In this document: positions 12,756-24,088 of the stretch, in pieces | Numbering within the stretch: the stretch's first letter is position 1 | How the letters are laid out: every line of letters starts with the position of its first letter | Source: Thysanoteuthis rhombus | Taxonomy: Eukaryota > Mollusca > Cephalopoda > Oegopsida > Thysanoteuthidae | NCBI GenBank assembly: GCA_963457665.1 | Contig: OY735231.1 | Location: forward strand, 36,703,837 to 36,767,836 | Reading direction: 5' to 3' | Length of the DNA: 64,000 nt | Translations under genes and position numbers: made by a program | Notes under the pieces: model-generated | The model's database searches: none | Told to the model about the DNA's origin: nothing | The model's input: only the letters and a program-made list of their open reading frames with translations

Positions 12756-13454
12756 TGCAAACTGAACATCCTTCTAAAAATCTATTTGAAGACGAATTTT
12801 CAAAAGAACATTTCTACTAAACATCGTAAGGAGTAAATATTGAAAACTGAAGAAACCTATTTTGTTTTAGTGTTTAATACTAAGGCTTATATGTTTTATA
12901 TCAGCTGATTGCACATAAATGTCTCAACTTGTATAAAAATTAACAATAATATTAAAAGAATTAAAAGTATAGACAGAAAGAAATATGTTTTTTTAAAGTA
13001 AAAATGATCACATGAATACTGAAATGATAAATTTTTCAATACATAAGTAGAAAGTTCAAAAATTTTAATATCCATCATCATTGAATTAAAAAAAAAAAGC
13101 CTGAAATGAAAATACTTGATTTTTCTTAAATGCATCATTATTAAAATAGAATATGGAAATTAAAAACCTCAATAAATATAGGATTTTTCAAGTTACAATA
13201 GAATTATAAATGCTGTTATTGACAAATATTTCTACTTTCACTTTCAATCTCACTAGTTAAGTTGAATGAATATATCAAAGATTATTAAATCAAATTCACC
13301 ACTTTAGTTCAAAATTTACTTATTTTGATCAACTGCACTTTCATATCTTAGATGCTTGATAAGTTGTCAAGTTTTCTCCCATGTCACACAATCCACCAAG
13401 CCATGATTTCATTTTCAACAATTGTTTGCAGCAATTATGTTTTTGTTTTTGTTT

Positions 13455-13630
13455 TTTTATGGGACCAGGATGCGAGCCAAATGCCCAAGATGGACTGCCT
13501 TACAAGGCTAATGGGCTCCAAATACCCTGCTATTTACCCATAGCTGAGAGAAAGAGGATTCATACCTTTCCTAAGGGTATTAGTGCTAAGTGAACGTAAA
13601 ATGTTCCAGCTGAAGTGAAAGGAAGTGCCT
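13455..13630 (+). repeat. Dispersed repeat family B, copy 1
   Basis: Shares an ordered set of words with 60268-60490 and 19138-19425: a gatggactg...cttacaaggctaa block, then gctatttacccatagctg, then attcatacctttcctaaggg, then attagtgctaagtgaac. The class is unknown. The closing aaactc-like end in some copies recalls a tRNA-type B box, but no full tRNA head is visible. Confidence 0.65.
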
Positions 13631-14074
13631 AAAATTATGTAAATCATTTTGAAAATTGTAAAAGTATAAAAATGAAAAAATAAATTGACAATGAATTACT
13701 TGATTTCTCTCTAAACTGATGCACATTTCACAAAATGTTCATTAGAAAGATAATGACGCAATCATTCTTATCCATGGGAGATAATTCAACATATTTTAAT
13801 CATGATATAGATTCATGAGAAATGTCTAGAACATGTGCAGTATTCTTTCACCTAATCTATCCTATCAATTAATCTTTAAATCTAAATGATCGAAAATTTA
13901 AAGGTATATAACTGCTGATCAAAATTTGTCAAGCCTCTTTACAATTCACTGATACATATAAAATCAATACTATTTCCAGAATATTTCAAATATCATTCTT
14001 ACTATATATATTTTTTTAAATGATGTTTCTTCAAGATATTTATGAAATTCAAAAAATTTTTAATTCTCATACCA

Positions 14075-14230
14075 CATATGCCAGACTATAAGATGATTGG
14101 TTTACAAAGATATTTGCAGGACTACAACTTACTGCAACCCATCCAAGCCCTGTAACTGTCCATATCAAGCTTCAGCAGATGAACTCCTAGTCATAGTACC
14201 AATGCATTGGACACAGTTTAATATTTGCAT
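14075..14230 (+). repeat. Dispersed repeat family A, copy 1
   Basis: Matches 43415-43570 and 49935-50095 in the same order and orientation: ggtttacaaag or ggtttacaagg, a cttgctgcaa-like word, ctgtcc, then an accaatgcattggaca-like or accagcacattgaatg-like end. Three copies in about 36 kb, 60-75% alike by eye. No coding potential or tRNA head seen. Confidence 0.6.
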
Positions 14231-14354
14231 ACTTTGTTTTTTTTAATTGAGTGTCTATCTTATATACCAGCATATATTGCATTCTATAAACAATATTATT
14301 TTATTCACCACAATAATCTATTACGACTTGAATATATAGATATACCATAATGGG

Positions 14355-14515
14355 TGCCAACTGTGGCATGATGGTGAGCCAACGTCTCGCAGACCAGTTT
14401 GCTAAAATAGTGAATTTGATCCTGACTGGATGCTTACTATTGTAGTCTTGTGCCAGTCTAAACCTCAGTTTAATAAATATCTATACACATTATCATATAT
14501 ATATATATATATACA
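14355..14515 (+). mobile_element. tRNA-derived SINE with (TA)n tail
   Basis: A tRNA-like head carries an A-box-like gtggcatgatgg (about 14363) and a B-box-like tttgatcc (about 14415) at normal spacing. A short tRNA-unrelated body (gtcttgtgccagtctaaacc) follows, ending in an alternating TA tail at 14495-14513. Head, body and simple tail are the usual SINE layout. Confidence 0.7.
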
Positions 14516-15090
14516 TTATTTATGATTTTTCCTCATTGAAACAGTACTATATCCAATTTTATCAAGAATATTTCCAGTCATACGTACATTTAAATGAGAA
14601 AATCTATCTTACATACACACATATGCCTATAAGTATGTATTAATCATATTCTGTTGATAGTAATGATGAATGCATTTAATTTCAATCAAAAATTAAATAG
14701 TATGACGAGTGAAAGCTATCATTTTACTCAAATTAACATCTTGGAAAAATCTGTCTTACATTTATGTCAAGCTGGTTAAAGAAATACAAGTCATTCAAAT
14801 ACAATGAAATACACAAATTAAGTAAGAAAATAGATTGTAAATATAAAGATTATACTATACTAAATATAAATATTATGAATTGAAGTGTTGTCAAAATTTA
14901 ATCTTTGGAAAAAAGTTAAAAACATGAAAAATATAAGTCAGGAATATACAAGGTTCTAGAATTCTATATGAAATGTTATAACATAGGATCACCTAAGATA
15001 ATTATGAATATAGTACAGAAATGGTTTTCAAATATGATTGCTTAGATTAGAAACCAATGATAGCCTGATTCATTTGAATAAAAGTCTTAC

Positions 15091-15252
15091 CTTCAATGTC
15101 AAGGGATTGAAATTTATTTGCTGCTGTTTCAGCCATTGTGAAAAATTGTAGAATTCCTAGATTTAGAGATGGTTCAGTTATGGCAGCTGCTGTTTACAAC
15201 AGTCCTCCAAAATGATGTAAGAGCCCATCTGATAGGCTGCTATCTCTGCATA
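15091..15252 (-). CDS. 5' exon with start codon of the repeat-protein gene (CDS part 15091-15136)
   Basis: On the minus strand a T8-GCAG acceptor (exon begins at 15252) and a GAAG|GTAAGAC donor (exon ends at 15091) bound a 162-bp exon. The ATG at 15136-15134 has A at -3 and G at +4, a strong Kozak context. It opens MAETAANKFQSLDIE followed by one leftover G (phase 1). Joining that G to AT at 7787 gives Asp and continues into the large exon without a stop. The upstream 116 bases are 5' untranslated. As the exon has an acceptor, at least one further non-coding first exon should lie to the right, and I could not locate it. An alternative acceptor CAG ends at 15246. Linking the two exons is inference from phase and position; no transcript is available. 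Confidence 0.6.
15178..15228 (-). promoter_or_regulatory. Upstream ORF (16 codons) in 5' UTR
   Basis: Within the 5' exon an ATG at 15228 opens MGSYIILEDCCKQQLP and ends at TAA (15180-15178), 41 bases before the main ATG. The context has G at +4. If the exon is transcribed as proposed, this would lower or gate translation of the main frame. Confidence 0.45.
15240..15251 (-). promoter_or_regulatory. Minimal upstream ORF (ATG CAG AGA TAG)
   Basis: A three-codon ORF begins one base inside the proposed exon start. It exists in the mRNA only if the first of two possible acceptors (after the T8-GCAG) is used. The alternative CAG acceptor five bases further on would remove it. Confidence 0.3.
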
Positions 15253-15470
15253 CTGCAAAAAAAATTGATTTTTAATTGTTTTTAAAAAATCTAAAATAAT
15301 GATAAAAGTCAAATATGCTAAAATAAGAATTACTAATTTTTTTGTTTCCTTTTACTTCATCTTACAAGTAATGTCATCAGCATAGCTTACATTATTTGAT
15401 TCATCTTTGATTAAAAAAGAAAAACAAATGTTATAGAAATCTATTGGCATACATGATTGGTTGTAGGTAA
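15253..15470. other. No recognisable feature
   Basis: Intron side of the 5' exon acceptor. The T8 polypyrimidine tract lies at its left end; beyond that the sequence is AT-rich and unassigned. Confidence 0.5.
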
Positions 15471-15479
15471 TTCTTAGTT

Positions 15480-15654
15480 CAACAGTTAACCAGCTGTCCA
15501 AGGTAGAACAATGTTTGTGGTAGGAAGTGGAGGTGTTTTTACGTGCAGTGTGTACCAGCTGAATGCTATGCTTTGCATCACCAGATTCAGAGGCTGACAA
15601 CCACTGCTATGTGCCTCTATACAAAGTTTGATGATGATGATGATGATGATGATG
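15480..15654 (+). mobile_element. Retroposon 3' end with (GAT)n tail
   Basis: A GC-richer stretch (words ccagctgaatgctatg and agaggctgacaaccactgc) ends in eight GAT triplets at about 15630-15654. Ending in a GAT or ATG microsatellite is typical of RTE-like LINEs and the SINEs that borrow their tails. No reverse transcriptase motif is present, so the parent element is uncertain. Confidence 0.45.
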
Positions 15655-17280
15655 TGAAGTTGATACTGCTGCATTTATTGATTAACTCATTTGCTATGCG
15701 GTTCCAGCAAGCAACAAGGACTGATGCAACAACATTCGGAGAACATCACTGGAAGCAACTATTTCACAATGGAAAGTGACTCAGCAAAAACTAGCAACAA
15801 CTGATCATTTTTGATTGTCATAAAGTTAATATACTTTCTCTCCAAAGTGTACATGTACATACAATGTCATAATACTAGTATTATTGTTGTTGTTATTACA
15901 CAGATGTATGTATACATATTTATATGAATGTATGAATATGTGTGTGTGCCCACACATATGCATAATGCACAAAGCATGAATGAAAAATCACTTTAATCAA
16001 GAAGCCCTTTTCATAAAATGGAAGAGATGTCCAAGAGTCAAAGAGAACAAATTTAGGATAGAATCACACTAGTGTTTAACTTGAACTATTTAAAATCTAA
16101 AAAAGATATTGTCTAATAATTCTATCAGTTCATGAATAATCTAAAATAGAAATGGTTTAAGAGTAAGAAATACATTTGCTTTATGTACAATAAGTATATG
16201 CATTAAATTCAAATCAGACCAAGCAAGTTAATTTCTTGATAATCGAGATATTTTGAAAAATTTTAGGTAGGCAGGTGTGGAATAGATATAATGCATCATA
16301 TTTGACATTATATGAGACCTCCTTATTTTAGCAGGAAATATTTTTTAAAAAACATATTTCCATTAAATTCCTCTCATTTGTCATCCAGTTTTTTAACTCC
16401 TCTGGTTTGCACCAATTTGGAACTGAACAACAAATGTTACGTTTACCTTTTGAGCTATATATTAGTGGGGGAAGAGTTGTCTTATATGCTGTCTAATACA
16501 GTAATCTAAATTCTGACCTAACAGTGTGTATCTGTGCACATGAGTTCTACTATCATATACTGGTAGTATGTTAGAGATGAATAAACAGTTTTATGTTTAA
16601 TGTTTTGGTTCACTATGATATATAAAGCAGGAAATTCATTAGATTTTTATCTGAAGACAAGTAACAAACACTTCAAGTCAAAGAAAAACTAGCCAAAATA
16701 AATTATTGAAAATAAGATGCATGACAAATCATAAATTGATTTCAGTAATAAAGCATTTTGGCCAGTTACATTAATATATAAAACAATTTATACCAATTTT
16801 TTATTAATAGAAATAATGATAAATACTTTTTTTTTTTTAAACCTAATTCCAGTTTTCTATAACTTGGAAGTAAAGAATGAGATGAGCACAAGTATGATAA
16901 ACATCAAATAAGAATAACTGAAATTTATAATTTCTTAAATTATCACTCTATAGACAACAACATTACATTTGATCAAAAATATAAAATTCCTTAAAAGAGA
17001 ATAAAAATCAAGCCAATTAAGAATACATTTAACTACTACTGATTTTGGGATTCATTAATTTTTTTCAGGCCAACTGTTGTTTTTTTTCAACTCTTTTGAT
17101 CAAAAGGTTTCCTATCATCAGATATTTGCAAGCATCAAGATTATTCCATTGCAACATTCATGAACTAGTATAACCAAACTGGTTGAACACAGCAGCCATA
17201 CCAAATGGTTTGAACATGTCAAGATATTAAAATTCAAAAAATAGATATATGTCACTTCCCTGTGACAGTTCTTCACTACA
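15655..17280. other. AT-rich intergenic or intronic DNA, nothing recognised
   Basis: Only short ORFs without codon bias or family motifs, plus poly-A and poly-T runs. No repeat family shared with the rest of the window was noticed. Confidence 0.5.
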
Positions 17281-17283
17281 ACA

Positions 17284-17480
17284 ATCAATAAGTTTGTAGC
17301 CTAACAATGAAAAAGCATCTATTTTACACAATCAGTATTCATTTTTCAACATAATCTCCTTATTTGTCAAAGCACTTGATTCAGTGGTAAATATTACTCA
17401 CATAAATCAAACATTATGCAGTAAAAATTTCAAATTAACATTCAGCTAATTACTATGTGTCAGGCTGCAAACTTGTTGAT
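17284..17480 (-). mobile_element. Internally deleted mariner, copy 1
   Basis: Ends are inverted repeats: atcaataagtttgtagcc at the left and, on the other strand from the right end, atcaacaagtttgcagcc. Read on the minus strand, the interior encodes CFDK, a stop, then GDYVEK and a stop. GDYVEK is the familiar C-terminus of mariner-family (DDD) transposases. Only the end of the gene is left, so this is a MITE-like derivative. Confidence 0.75.
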
Positions 17481-17502
17481 CTATCCTCTCTTCTACATAA
17501 AA

Positions 17503-17672
17503 GTAATAAATTCATAGTCTAATGATGAAAAACCATTTATTCTAAACAACAAATTCTTATTTTTCAATCGCCTTCCTTTTCAATGCAATCAATTTAGTGG
17601 CAAATGTTAATCATCTAACATTATACAGTTGAAATTTCTGTTAAGTATTTGTCAGTATACAGACTCATTGAT
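17503..17672 (-). mobile_element. Internally deleted mariner, copy 2 (adjacent to copy 1)
   Basis: A diverged version of the preceding element in the same orientation, about 20 bases away. It shares atgatgaaaaaccatttatt, attcttatttttcaa, tttagtggcaaatgtt and a right end reading atcaatgagtctgtatactg on the other strand. The C-terminal coding remnant is more decayed here. Either a tandem duplication of the whole element or two insertions. Confidence 0.65.
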
Positions 17673-19137
17673 CCAACCCCTTAAATTGTTATTTTATTGT
17701 TTGATATTTTGTTAATTAAATTGTTTCTCTATTCTACTTTTTGTTTTTTTAATTTTATTTACCAATTATTCCTTAACAAAAACAGTCATCATTTTTTCTT
17801 TGTCATTATTTCTAACTTTTTCATTCATCATAAGAACTCTTATACACACTGGTTGATAATACAAAAACATTTTATATATATTCTTTACTGACAACATATA
17901 CAAAAATCTTCAAAAGATGACAATCACCTTTGGTAGTCCGGTTTATTTTTTTAAAGTAATTTCTCCAAGAATTGAAAAAGCAAAAGTTCTTTTGTTACAA
18001 AATATTTTTGTTTACAACCGCTATCCACATGAGCCCATGTAATTTCTCCAAAACACCCTCAGGACCATTTGCCTCATAGTACAGCATATACTGTAAATAA
18101 TTCACCTATCTTTGGATGTTAGTTTTCTCCCAATCCATTAAAACACACTTGCAATCTGCATAAATCAAATTTTTATCTTGTAGTTTCAATTCTAATACAA
18201 TGATCTTACTGATATGAATACTATCATAATGAGTACAACTCTAATCAAGACGCATAATGTTGAAAAAAACAGCAAATTGCAAGAAAACCTATGCAACCTG
18301 CTAATTTGGATCATTCAGACAGCAGAATCCATTTTTTCTTTCCTCTAAACATTGATGTTAAATAAATCATTAACAGTTTTGTATATGAATATAAAAAATG
18401 ATACAAATGGCATGTACAATGCAAAATTAATAATCTCATATGAACTTTTTATTTTATCAACGGCGACAAAAGTTAGAATGGGGAAAATTTCATGGTAAGA
18501 CCAATTTTCAAATTGGTTAACAGCGTTTGTAAGGAATTAAGTGACTCGAAGAGAGAGTGTTTACAAAGAGATAAACAGCGTCCTTTTTTTTTCCCTCAGT
18601 CCAGAGCATTGCTAATGATAGAAAAATATAATATAGACAGCGGACAAAGAAAGAGAAATATTTTTTCCTTTCTACATCATACTACATCATATCATTCCTT
18701 TTTTAAGTCCATTCTCAAGATGAAAAAAATAGAAAATACAAGAGAGAAAGGAGAGAGATACATATATTTATAACTATTGCATTTGGGGCAATATCTTTTT
18801 ATTTATTCTTTATGCAATCATTATTTTTTGGGGATGTTATTGTTACGGAGATAAGCTTAAAAACTGAATTGGAAACAAATAGTCTTGTTAGAGACAAATA
18901 TAAAGAAATGATGTCAAAAAATGTATATACAATGTCACAGTTGTTGAACAGAGTCTGCTTTTTTTCTTGTTTTCTTTTTCAAATAGCATGATTCACAGCA
19001 AACCAAAGCCAACAGGTCTTTTATGTGACATTTTAACAAAAACAATTTTTTAGACATTATGTATGAAAAAAGATTCTACCCACCTAAGATGAACAAATAT
19101 TATCATTTTATTTCTATCTATTTTTTACTCTTATTCC
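17673..19137. other. AT-rich DNA, nothing recognised
   Basis: No gene or repeat could be supported. Purine-rich stretches occur near 18540-18760 and poly-pyrimidine runs near 18955-18985. Confidence 0.5.
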
Positions 19138-19425
19138 TGGAGACTCCCTGTGAAGCATAGAGCCGCATTGCGGTTTCAGTAACAAGTAGGTTATACTGGG
19201 TGGAGATGCTAGCCCAACACCCAAGATAACCTGTATGACAGAGTTAAAGGGATCCAACTGCCCTGCTATTATCAATAGGTGGGGTGGGGAGTGAATTCAT
19301 GCCTATCCCAAAGATGTTATTAGTGCAAAGTGAACGTAACCAGCTTCAGCCTAAATTAAACTCTATTCACATATTTTGCCTTCTGTGCTGGTAACCACTA
19401 TGCCCCTCCAATTAAGAAATCATTC
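19138..19425 (+). repeat. Dispersed repeat family B, copy 2 (longest)
   Basis: Begins ctggagactccctgtgaagc and carries ggtttcagtaacaagtagg, ccaactgccctgctatt, a tgaattcatgcctatccc block and attagtgcaaagtgaacgta. The order is the same as in copies at 60268-60490 and 13455-13630. A GC-richer block than its surroundings. Confidence 0.7.
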
Positions 19426-19934
19426 AAATATATAACTAAACATCAATGATTCTCACACCAACAAAAACAAATCATACTCAAAAGAGGTTTGCTTATCAAT
19501 AATACAAGCAAATATTGAACTGGCAACAAAGAATTAAAAGGCCATTAATCAACAGACAGAAAATGTCAATGTTAACATTTTTAGAATTATTAACTATACA
19601 AAAAGCAATAAAATTATTTCAAAATAATCTGGAAGGAAATATCAATAACAAAATTTATCATTTTTATTAAGTGGAATCTGAATTAAAATTAGCAATCAAC
19701 CAGTTTTCCAAAGAAGATTTAGGTTAGCCTTATTTCATTTTGAGAGAATAAAGAAAAGGTTTTGTAATTTTGCTAGTACAGGATAGGGCAGCAAGAAAAG
19801 AAACTGATAAAAATGACAAGAGATCAAAGGAATTATCAAGTACAAGAAAAAATATAACCAAGAAAAAATCAAAAACATTCTAAAATGTGTACATAATTTA
19901 CCTCTGCTAACTACTTTGGAAGAAATAAATGTAT

Positions 19935-20380
19935 TCACTCATCTTTGTCTGTTTGTCTTTGTACTATATCTCCAAAAGTTCTCAATAAACTGCAATCAAA
20001 TTTTCTGGAAGGGTGGGCCATGGATTAAGGAAGAATTAAGGGCAGATCTAGAAATTTGTTTTGGTTGAGAGTTTTGTGGGTTTTTTTTCATATATTTATG
20101 AATTCAGTCATGCTTTTCTACACAATACATCCTAAATTTCTCAATGGATTTGAATGACATTTTGTGGAAGGGTGAGCAATATGCCAAGAAAGGAAGGATT
20201 AAATTTGGGGGTAGATGAAGGTATAATTTTTTTACATGGGAGATAATTTTCAATATATTGAAACAACAGTACAAAATATGGATGTTGAAACTTTCACAGT
20301 TACCTCCACCACATTGTAAATATATATGGACAGATTTTCATCCAGGTTATGGCATTGGCAGAGGTGTGATATTTTAAGGA
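19935..20380 (-). repeat. Dispersed repeat family D (reverse orientation)
   Basis: Two successive units, read on the minus strand, follow the pattern cttcctt...cccatggcccaccctt, then an aaatttcattgaaat-like core, then a cttttggagatat-like end. The same family occurs in plus orientation near 22725, 39045, 40930, 52085 and 59215, often ending in gacagacagaca. It is an abundant invertebrate-type repeat. Class not established. Confidence 0.55.
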
Positions 20381-20599
20381 TATGATAATACATAACAGAA
20401 TATAATATGTTATTTCAAACTTATGATGCACAATAAAAATCAACATTTATCCTGTATTTTGTCAATAGAAATATCTTCTTTCTATTTCAGTCCTTCCTCA
20501 CAGGTAAATATATTGGCAGTTCATGAAATTGTTTAACTAATATCAAGCATAAGATTTGTAAATAATGGAATAATGGCTCGTTGGATTAGGACATAATTA

Positions 20600-21550
20600 C
20601 AGCAAACCTTTGCTATAATGAACTAATTGGGGACAGGGGTTGGATGTTAGAGCCGAAAGTTTGTTATGCTTGATGGTTATCCCTTATTCAGTAAATCAGA
20701 AGTAGGTTGGATAGTTTGCCACATTTACAAACATTATTTGGTAAATCCAAAAGCAGTTCAATTGCCACTCATTCTAATAATAAATGAATCATAAATAATA
20801 TGTAGAAAGTTTGTGACACGAGATCAAATTGTAGTATGTGTTCTCACATCAACAAAACAACATTAACTTCCCCAATTTACAATTTTAAACATTATACAGT
20901 TGTATTTCAATTGTTTTCTCCATGAATCCTAATTCGATTTTAATTTTTTTCAGTGGACAAAAATACAAGTTACATTTTGATTATTTTGATTGTTTTCTTG
21001 AATTTTTCTTCTAGAATTTTATAAAACAATAATCTACAAATGAAACACAATAGTTTAATTACGAAAATATAAAACGCGAAATAATTCATTTTGATACAAA
21101 ATTTGATGATAACTAATGAGTTGAAAATTAGTTTTTAAAAAAGTTAATGATCTAGTGAAATCAAATAACTTGACTTTTTCACAGAGTGGAATGCGAGTGG
21201 GGTAAACCTTAAAGTTGGGAACGGGAAGGCCAACACACACAGTTTTCTAGGGACAGCAATGAATAAGATTCATATCAACTTTTGTTTTTGTCAATTGAAA
21301 AAAATATTCGAATTAAATCTAAGTTCATTCAACCATAACTATAATAATGTTTAAAATTGAAAACAGAAAGTTAATGCTGTTTCATTGATATGAGAGGAAC
21401 AGATACTACACTTTATCAAAAGACTGCAAAAGGCTGGACCACGTGTTCACCGTATTTAATAAACTTCATTTGGTAAATCCGATCAGTTCAGATCAGCAGA
21501 TTGAGTGTTTGTTAAAGCCAAAATTTGTTCACTTAAGCGAGGATTTACTA
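20600..21550. mobile_element. Tigger/pogo-like non-autonomous DNA transposon, 951 bp
   Basis: The left end cagcaaacctttgctataat and the complement of the right end, tagtaaatcctcgcttaagt, match at about two thirds of positions over 24 bases. A TA dinucleotide flanks both sides (20598-20599 and 21551-21552). TA target sites plus a CAGTAAACCTCG-like terminus are hallmarks of the Tigger/pogo group. No intact transposase was seen inside, so it is a deletion derivative. Confidence 0.6.
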
Positions 21551-21784
21551 TATTAAGGCTATTATACATTACATTTGGAAGAATCCTACCAAATCTGATC
21601 TGACCAGTTAATTATTTATAATAGCAATAGGTTTTCCAGTTTTTAAGTGATTCTGGCTGTCTTGCTGGCTATCTATCTTTATATCTGTCATATAGGCTGC
21701 ACCAATAGAGATAGAGGGCTGAAAATTGAAATATTTTATTCCTTTTTTTCATGAAAAATTTCCCTACAAAATAAGTTATATAGG

Positions 21785-22012
21785 AGGTTAGATTTACAAT
21801 GTGAGTTTATGCTAGATAGGCCCCTTAGTTAGTGTCTGCAAGAGTTCATGTTTGTATTTTGTAAATTGGGACTTTTTAGTAATTAAACAAAAGATGGAAG
21901 AAGTAACCGATCATTTTTATTGATCAACCCTTTTCCAAATTCTTCAATTGATCATCCCCATCACGGCATGCTGTTAAAAGACATTTGTCACATGACTGTT
22001 TCAATCAAGTGA
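21785..22012 (+). repeat. Family F MITE-like copy
   Basis: Carries in order caatgtgagtttatgctaga, cccttagttagtgtctgc, aaaagatggaagaagtaac, ttgatcatccccatcacggc and catgctgtt. The same order appears in the right arm of the 12.3-kb foldback and in reverse at 24480-24680. Confidence 0.55.
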
Positions 22013-22027
22013 CTAACCAGACCTGTC

Positions 22028-22470
22028 TACATATCATCATCAGCTGTTGTTATGACCACTGGTGGATAAAGGTCTTCCCAATCTCTTTCCATGAAATTTG
22101 CACTGACCTCTGCCATGTCTTTCCATCAACCCTTTCCAAATCATCCCTCTATCTTGAGTCTGGTCTTTTTTTACTGCATTTACTGTCCCCAATCAATTAA
22201 CCTTTCGCTCCTTCTATTGTCATTTCTTCTTGTTAAGTGTCCAGCCCATCTGCATTTTGTTGCTTATTATTTATATGATATACTATAGTCCTCCCTCTGA
22301 ACCATTTTGATTCTTGATCTTATTGCATCCCTTAGAGTTATCCGTAGTATTGCTCTTTTCATGGTTCTCAGTACAATTGTGAGCTGGTTCTCAATTTGTT
22401 TTGATAATTTCCCTAATTTTCATCTGTAAGTCATAGCTGGTATTATGCATCCATTGTATATCTTATACAT
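22028..22470 (-). pseudogene. RTE-like LINE ORF2 C-terminus and 3' tail (decayed)
   Basis: Minus-strand translation, with a few stops and frameshifts, gives RTMKRAILRITLRDAIRSR, then CRWAGHLTRRNDN, then RPDSR and DDLERVDGKTWQRS, and ends QISWKEIGKTFIHQW followed by a GATGATGAT-like tail. The order AGH..RR.D.R, RW.DD, TWQR..Q....W...G....QW is the well-known C-terminal region of non-LTR retrotransposons of the RTE and related clades, downstream of the reverse transcriptase. The 5' part is missing, as expected for truncated insertions. It is dead and not a host gene. Confidence 0.8.
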
Positions 22471-22724
22471 TAAATTTGTGTAAAAATGATGAGATTTCCA
22501 TTTCTTCAGTAATTGCTAAAACAAATTTTCATCTATTCTACTTGTTTTGATAAAGCATTGATATTTTTTTCTTTAATTTCACAGTATCTAGACCCTATCT
22601 AATGCTAGTTTGATGTTATTTCTAGTTCAAATAATTGTATTCAATTACTGTGTTGGAAATATTCAAACAGTTTGGCCTTTTATTTATTTTTTCAGAAAAA
22701 GTTCATATCCATCTTAACCAGAAA

Positions 22725-23130
22725 GCACTCAGAGAGCACTTACCTCTGCCAACACCATTGTTAGGAGGATTAATTGTGCATGGATCCATCTATAATTTAA
22801 TCAGTTCTTCCATACCCATTGTCCACTCTTCCACAAAATATCATTGGAATCTATAGAGAACTTTTGGAGATATTGTGTGGAAAAACATGAAATTTTTGCA
22901 ATATTAGATGATTCTTGGAAATACAACTATTACTATAATGTTGATAACTGGGTATGGATCTGCTCCAAAATTCAAACAGTTCTACTGTAGCCTATTGTCC
23001 ATCAAAATCTATCAGAGAACTCAAATGGCAATGGGCAGGCCCTGTTGCAAGATTGTCAGACAACCACTGGACATCACAACTCACAAGGTGAATCTCCAGG
23101 GTTGTGAAATCGTGGCCAACAAAACATAAG
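22725..23130 (+). repeat. Dispersed repeat family D, copies in tandem
   Basis: Contains cagagagcacttacctctgc, a cattggaatctatagag core, cttttggagatattgtgtgg, and then a second partial unit with ctgctccaaaattcaaacag. Matches 52085-52620 closely in word order. Confidence 0.6.
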
Positions 23131-23565
23131 ATAGTGAACTAGACAAGTTCAGAAAGTACTGGCTCAACGACACTCATTTATGATACGTAGTAATAAAACA
23201 AATAAGGATAAAAATATTTATCTGAATAACTTGTAGATCAATGTCTTGTTTCAGGATTTCAGACAATATTCATCAAACTTTAATCATTTTCAAACACTGT
23301 AAGTTCATCATAAATTTCTTCTTTGTTTCTGATCAGGTCTTCCTTTTTATGTTTTTCCCAGCTTCAATTCTATCAAAATCTTCCTAAATTCTCTTGGTAT
23401 ACTTTCTTTTTTGAAAATTGACTCAAGAGACTTTATACTGGTATAATTAAGCAACACACATCAGCTGTATTTTCTATTATTTACTTCAAATTTCTGTTTT
23501 AATTTCTCCATATCTTCACATAAATCATATATATGCACACACACAAATACACTTACACATGTATG

Positions 23566-23568
<3 letters not shown>

Positions 23569-23614
<46 letters not shown>
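23569..23614. repeat. (TA)n microsatellite
   Basis: Forty-odd alternating T and A bases, preceded by a short (CA)- and (GTAT)-rich stretch. Confidence 0.95.
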
Positions 23615-23616
<2 letters not shown>

Positions 23617-23895
23617 CTAGCATAAGATTAATGGTAGTTAACATTTGACAATGTTTTCTTCATTGATATGGACTTCATAATTGTTCTTTCATTGCTCAAT
23701 ATTCTTTCAACATTTAATTTTTTTCATCAATACATTTATAAGCATTAATATCCCAACTTTTGCTTAGAGGATCATGGGAATTCAAGTATAGAAAAAGTCT
23801 TTAAATACAAGTTTATTGCACACTGATTCTGTAAATATGTTATGTTATTCAGGTAGGATTGTTGAATCTTTTTTTGAATATTCATCCCAGTATAC

Positions 23896-24088
23896 ATCAA
23901 TAAGTGGGCCATGATGAAAAAAGCATTTATTTTACACAACAAAAATTTATTTCTCAACATAATCTCCTTCCTTGTTAATACACATAATCCATCACTTCTT
24001 CTTTAATTATATAGATCAAGGATCATACACTGAGAATTTAAGATTAAAATTCAGATAATAACCATGTCAGGCTCAGGACTTATTGATT
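23896..24088 (-). mobile_element. Internally deleted mariner, copy 3
   Basis: Left end atcaataagtgggcc and, from the right on the other strand, atcaataagtcctgagcc form the inverted ends. On the minus strand the interior reads WIMCINKEGDYVEK then a stop, an intact mariner transposase C-terminus. Only about 190 bp remain, of the roughly 1.3 kb of a full element. Same family as the copies at 17284 and 17503. Confidence 0.8.

Larger units (their letters stand above)
7788..15090 (-). other. Proposed intron of the repeat-protein gene
   Basis: Starts with GTAAGAC on the minus strand (15090) and ends with CTCTTTCAG (7788). It contains only AT-rich DNA, microsatellites, a foldback element and dispersed repeats, listed separately. 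Apart from those, 7860-10820, 10945-12270, 12760-13450, 13635-14070 and 14520-15090 hold nothing I could recognise. A small direct duplication near 8735-8795 is the only other structure noted. Confidence 0.5.
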
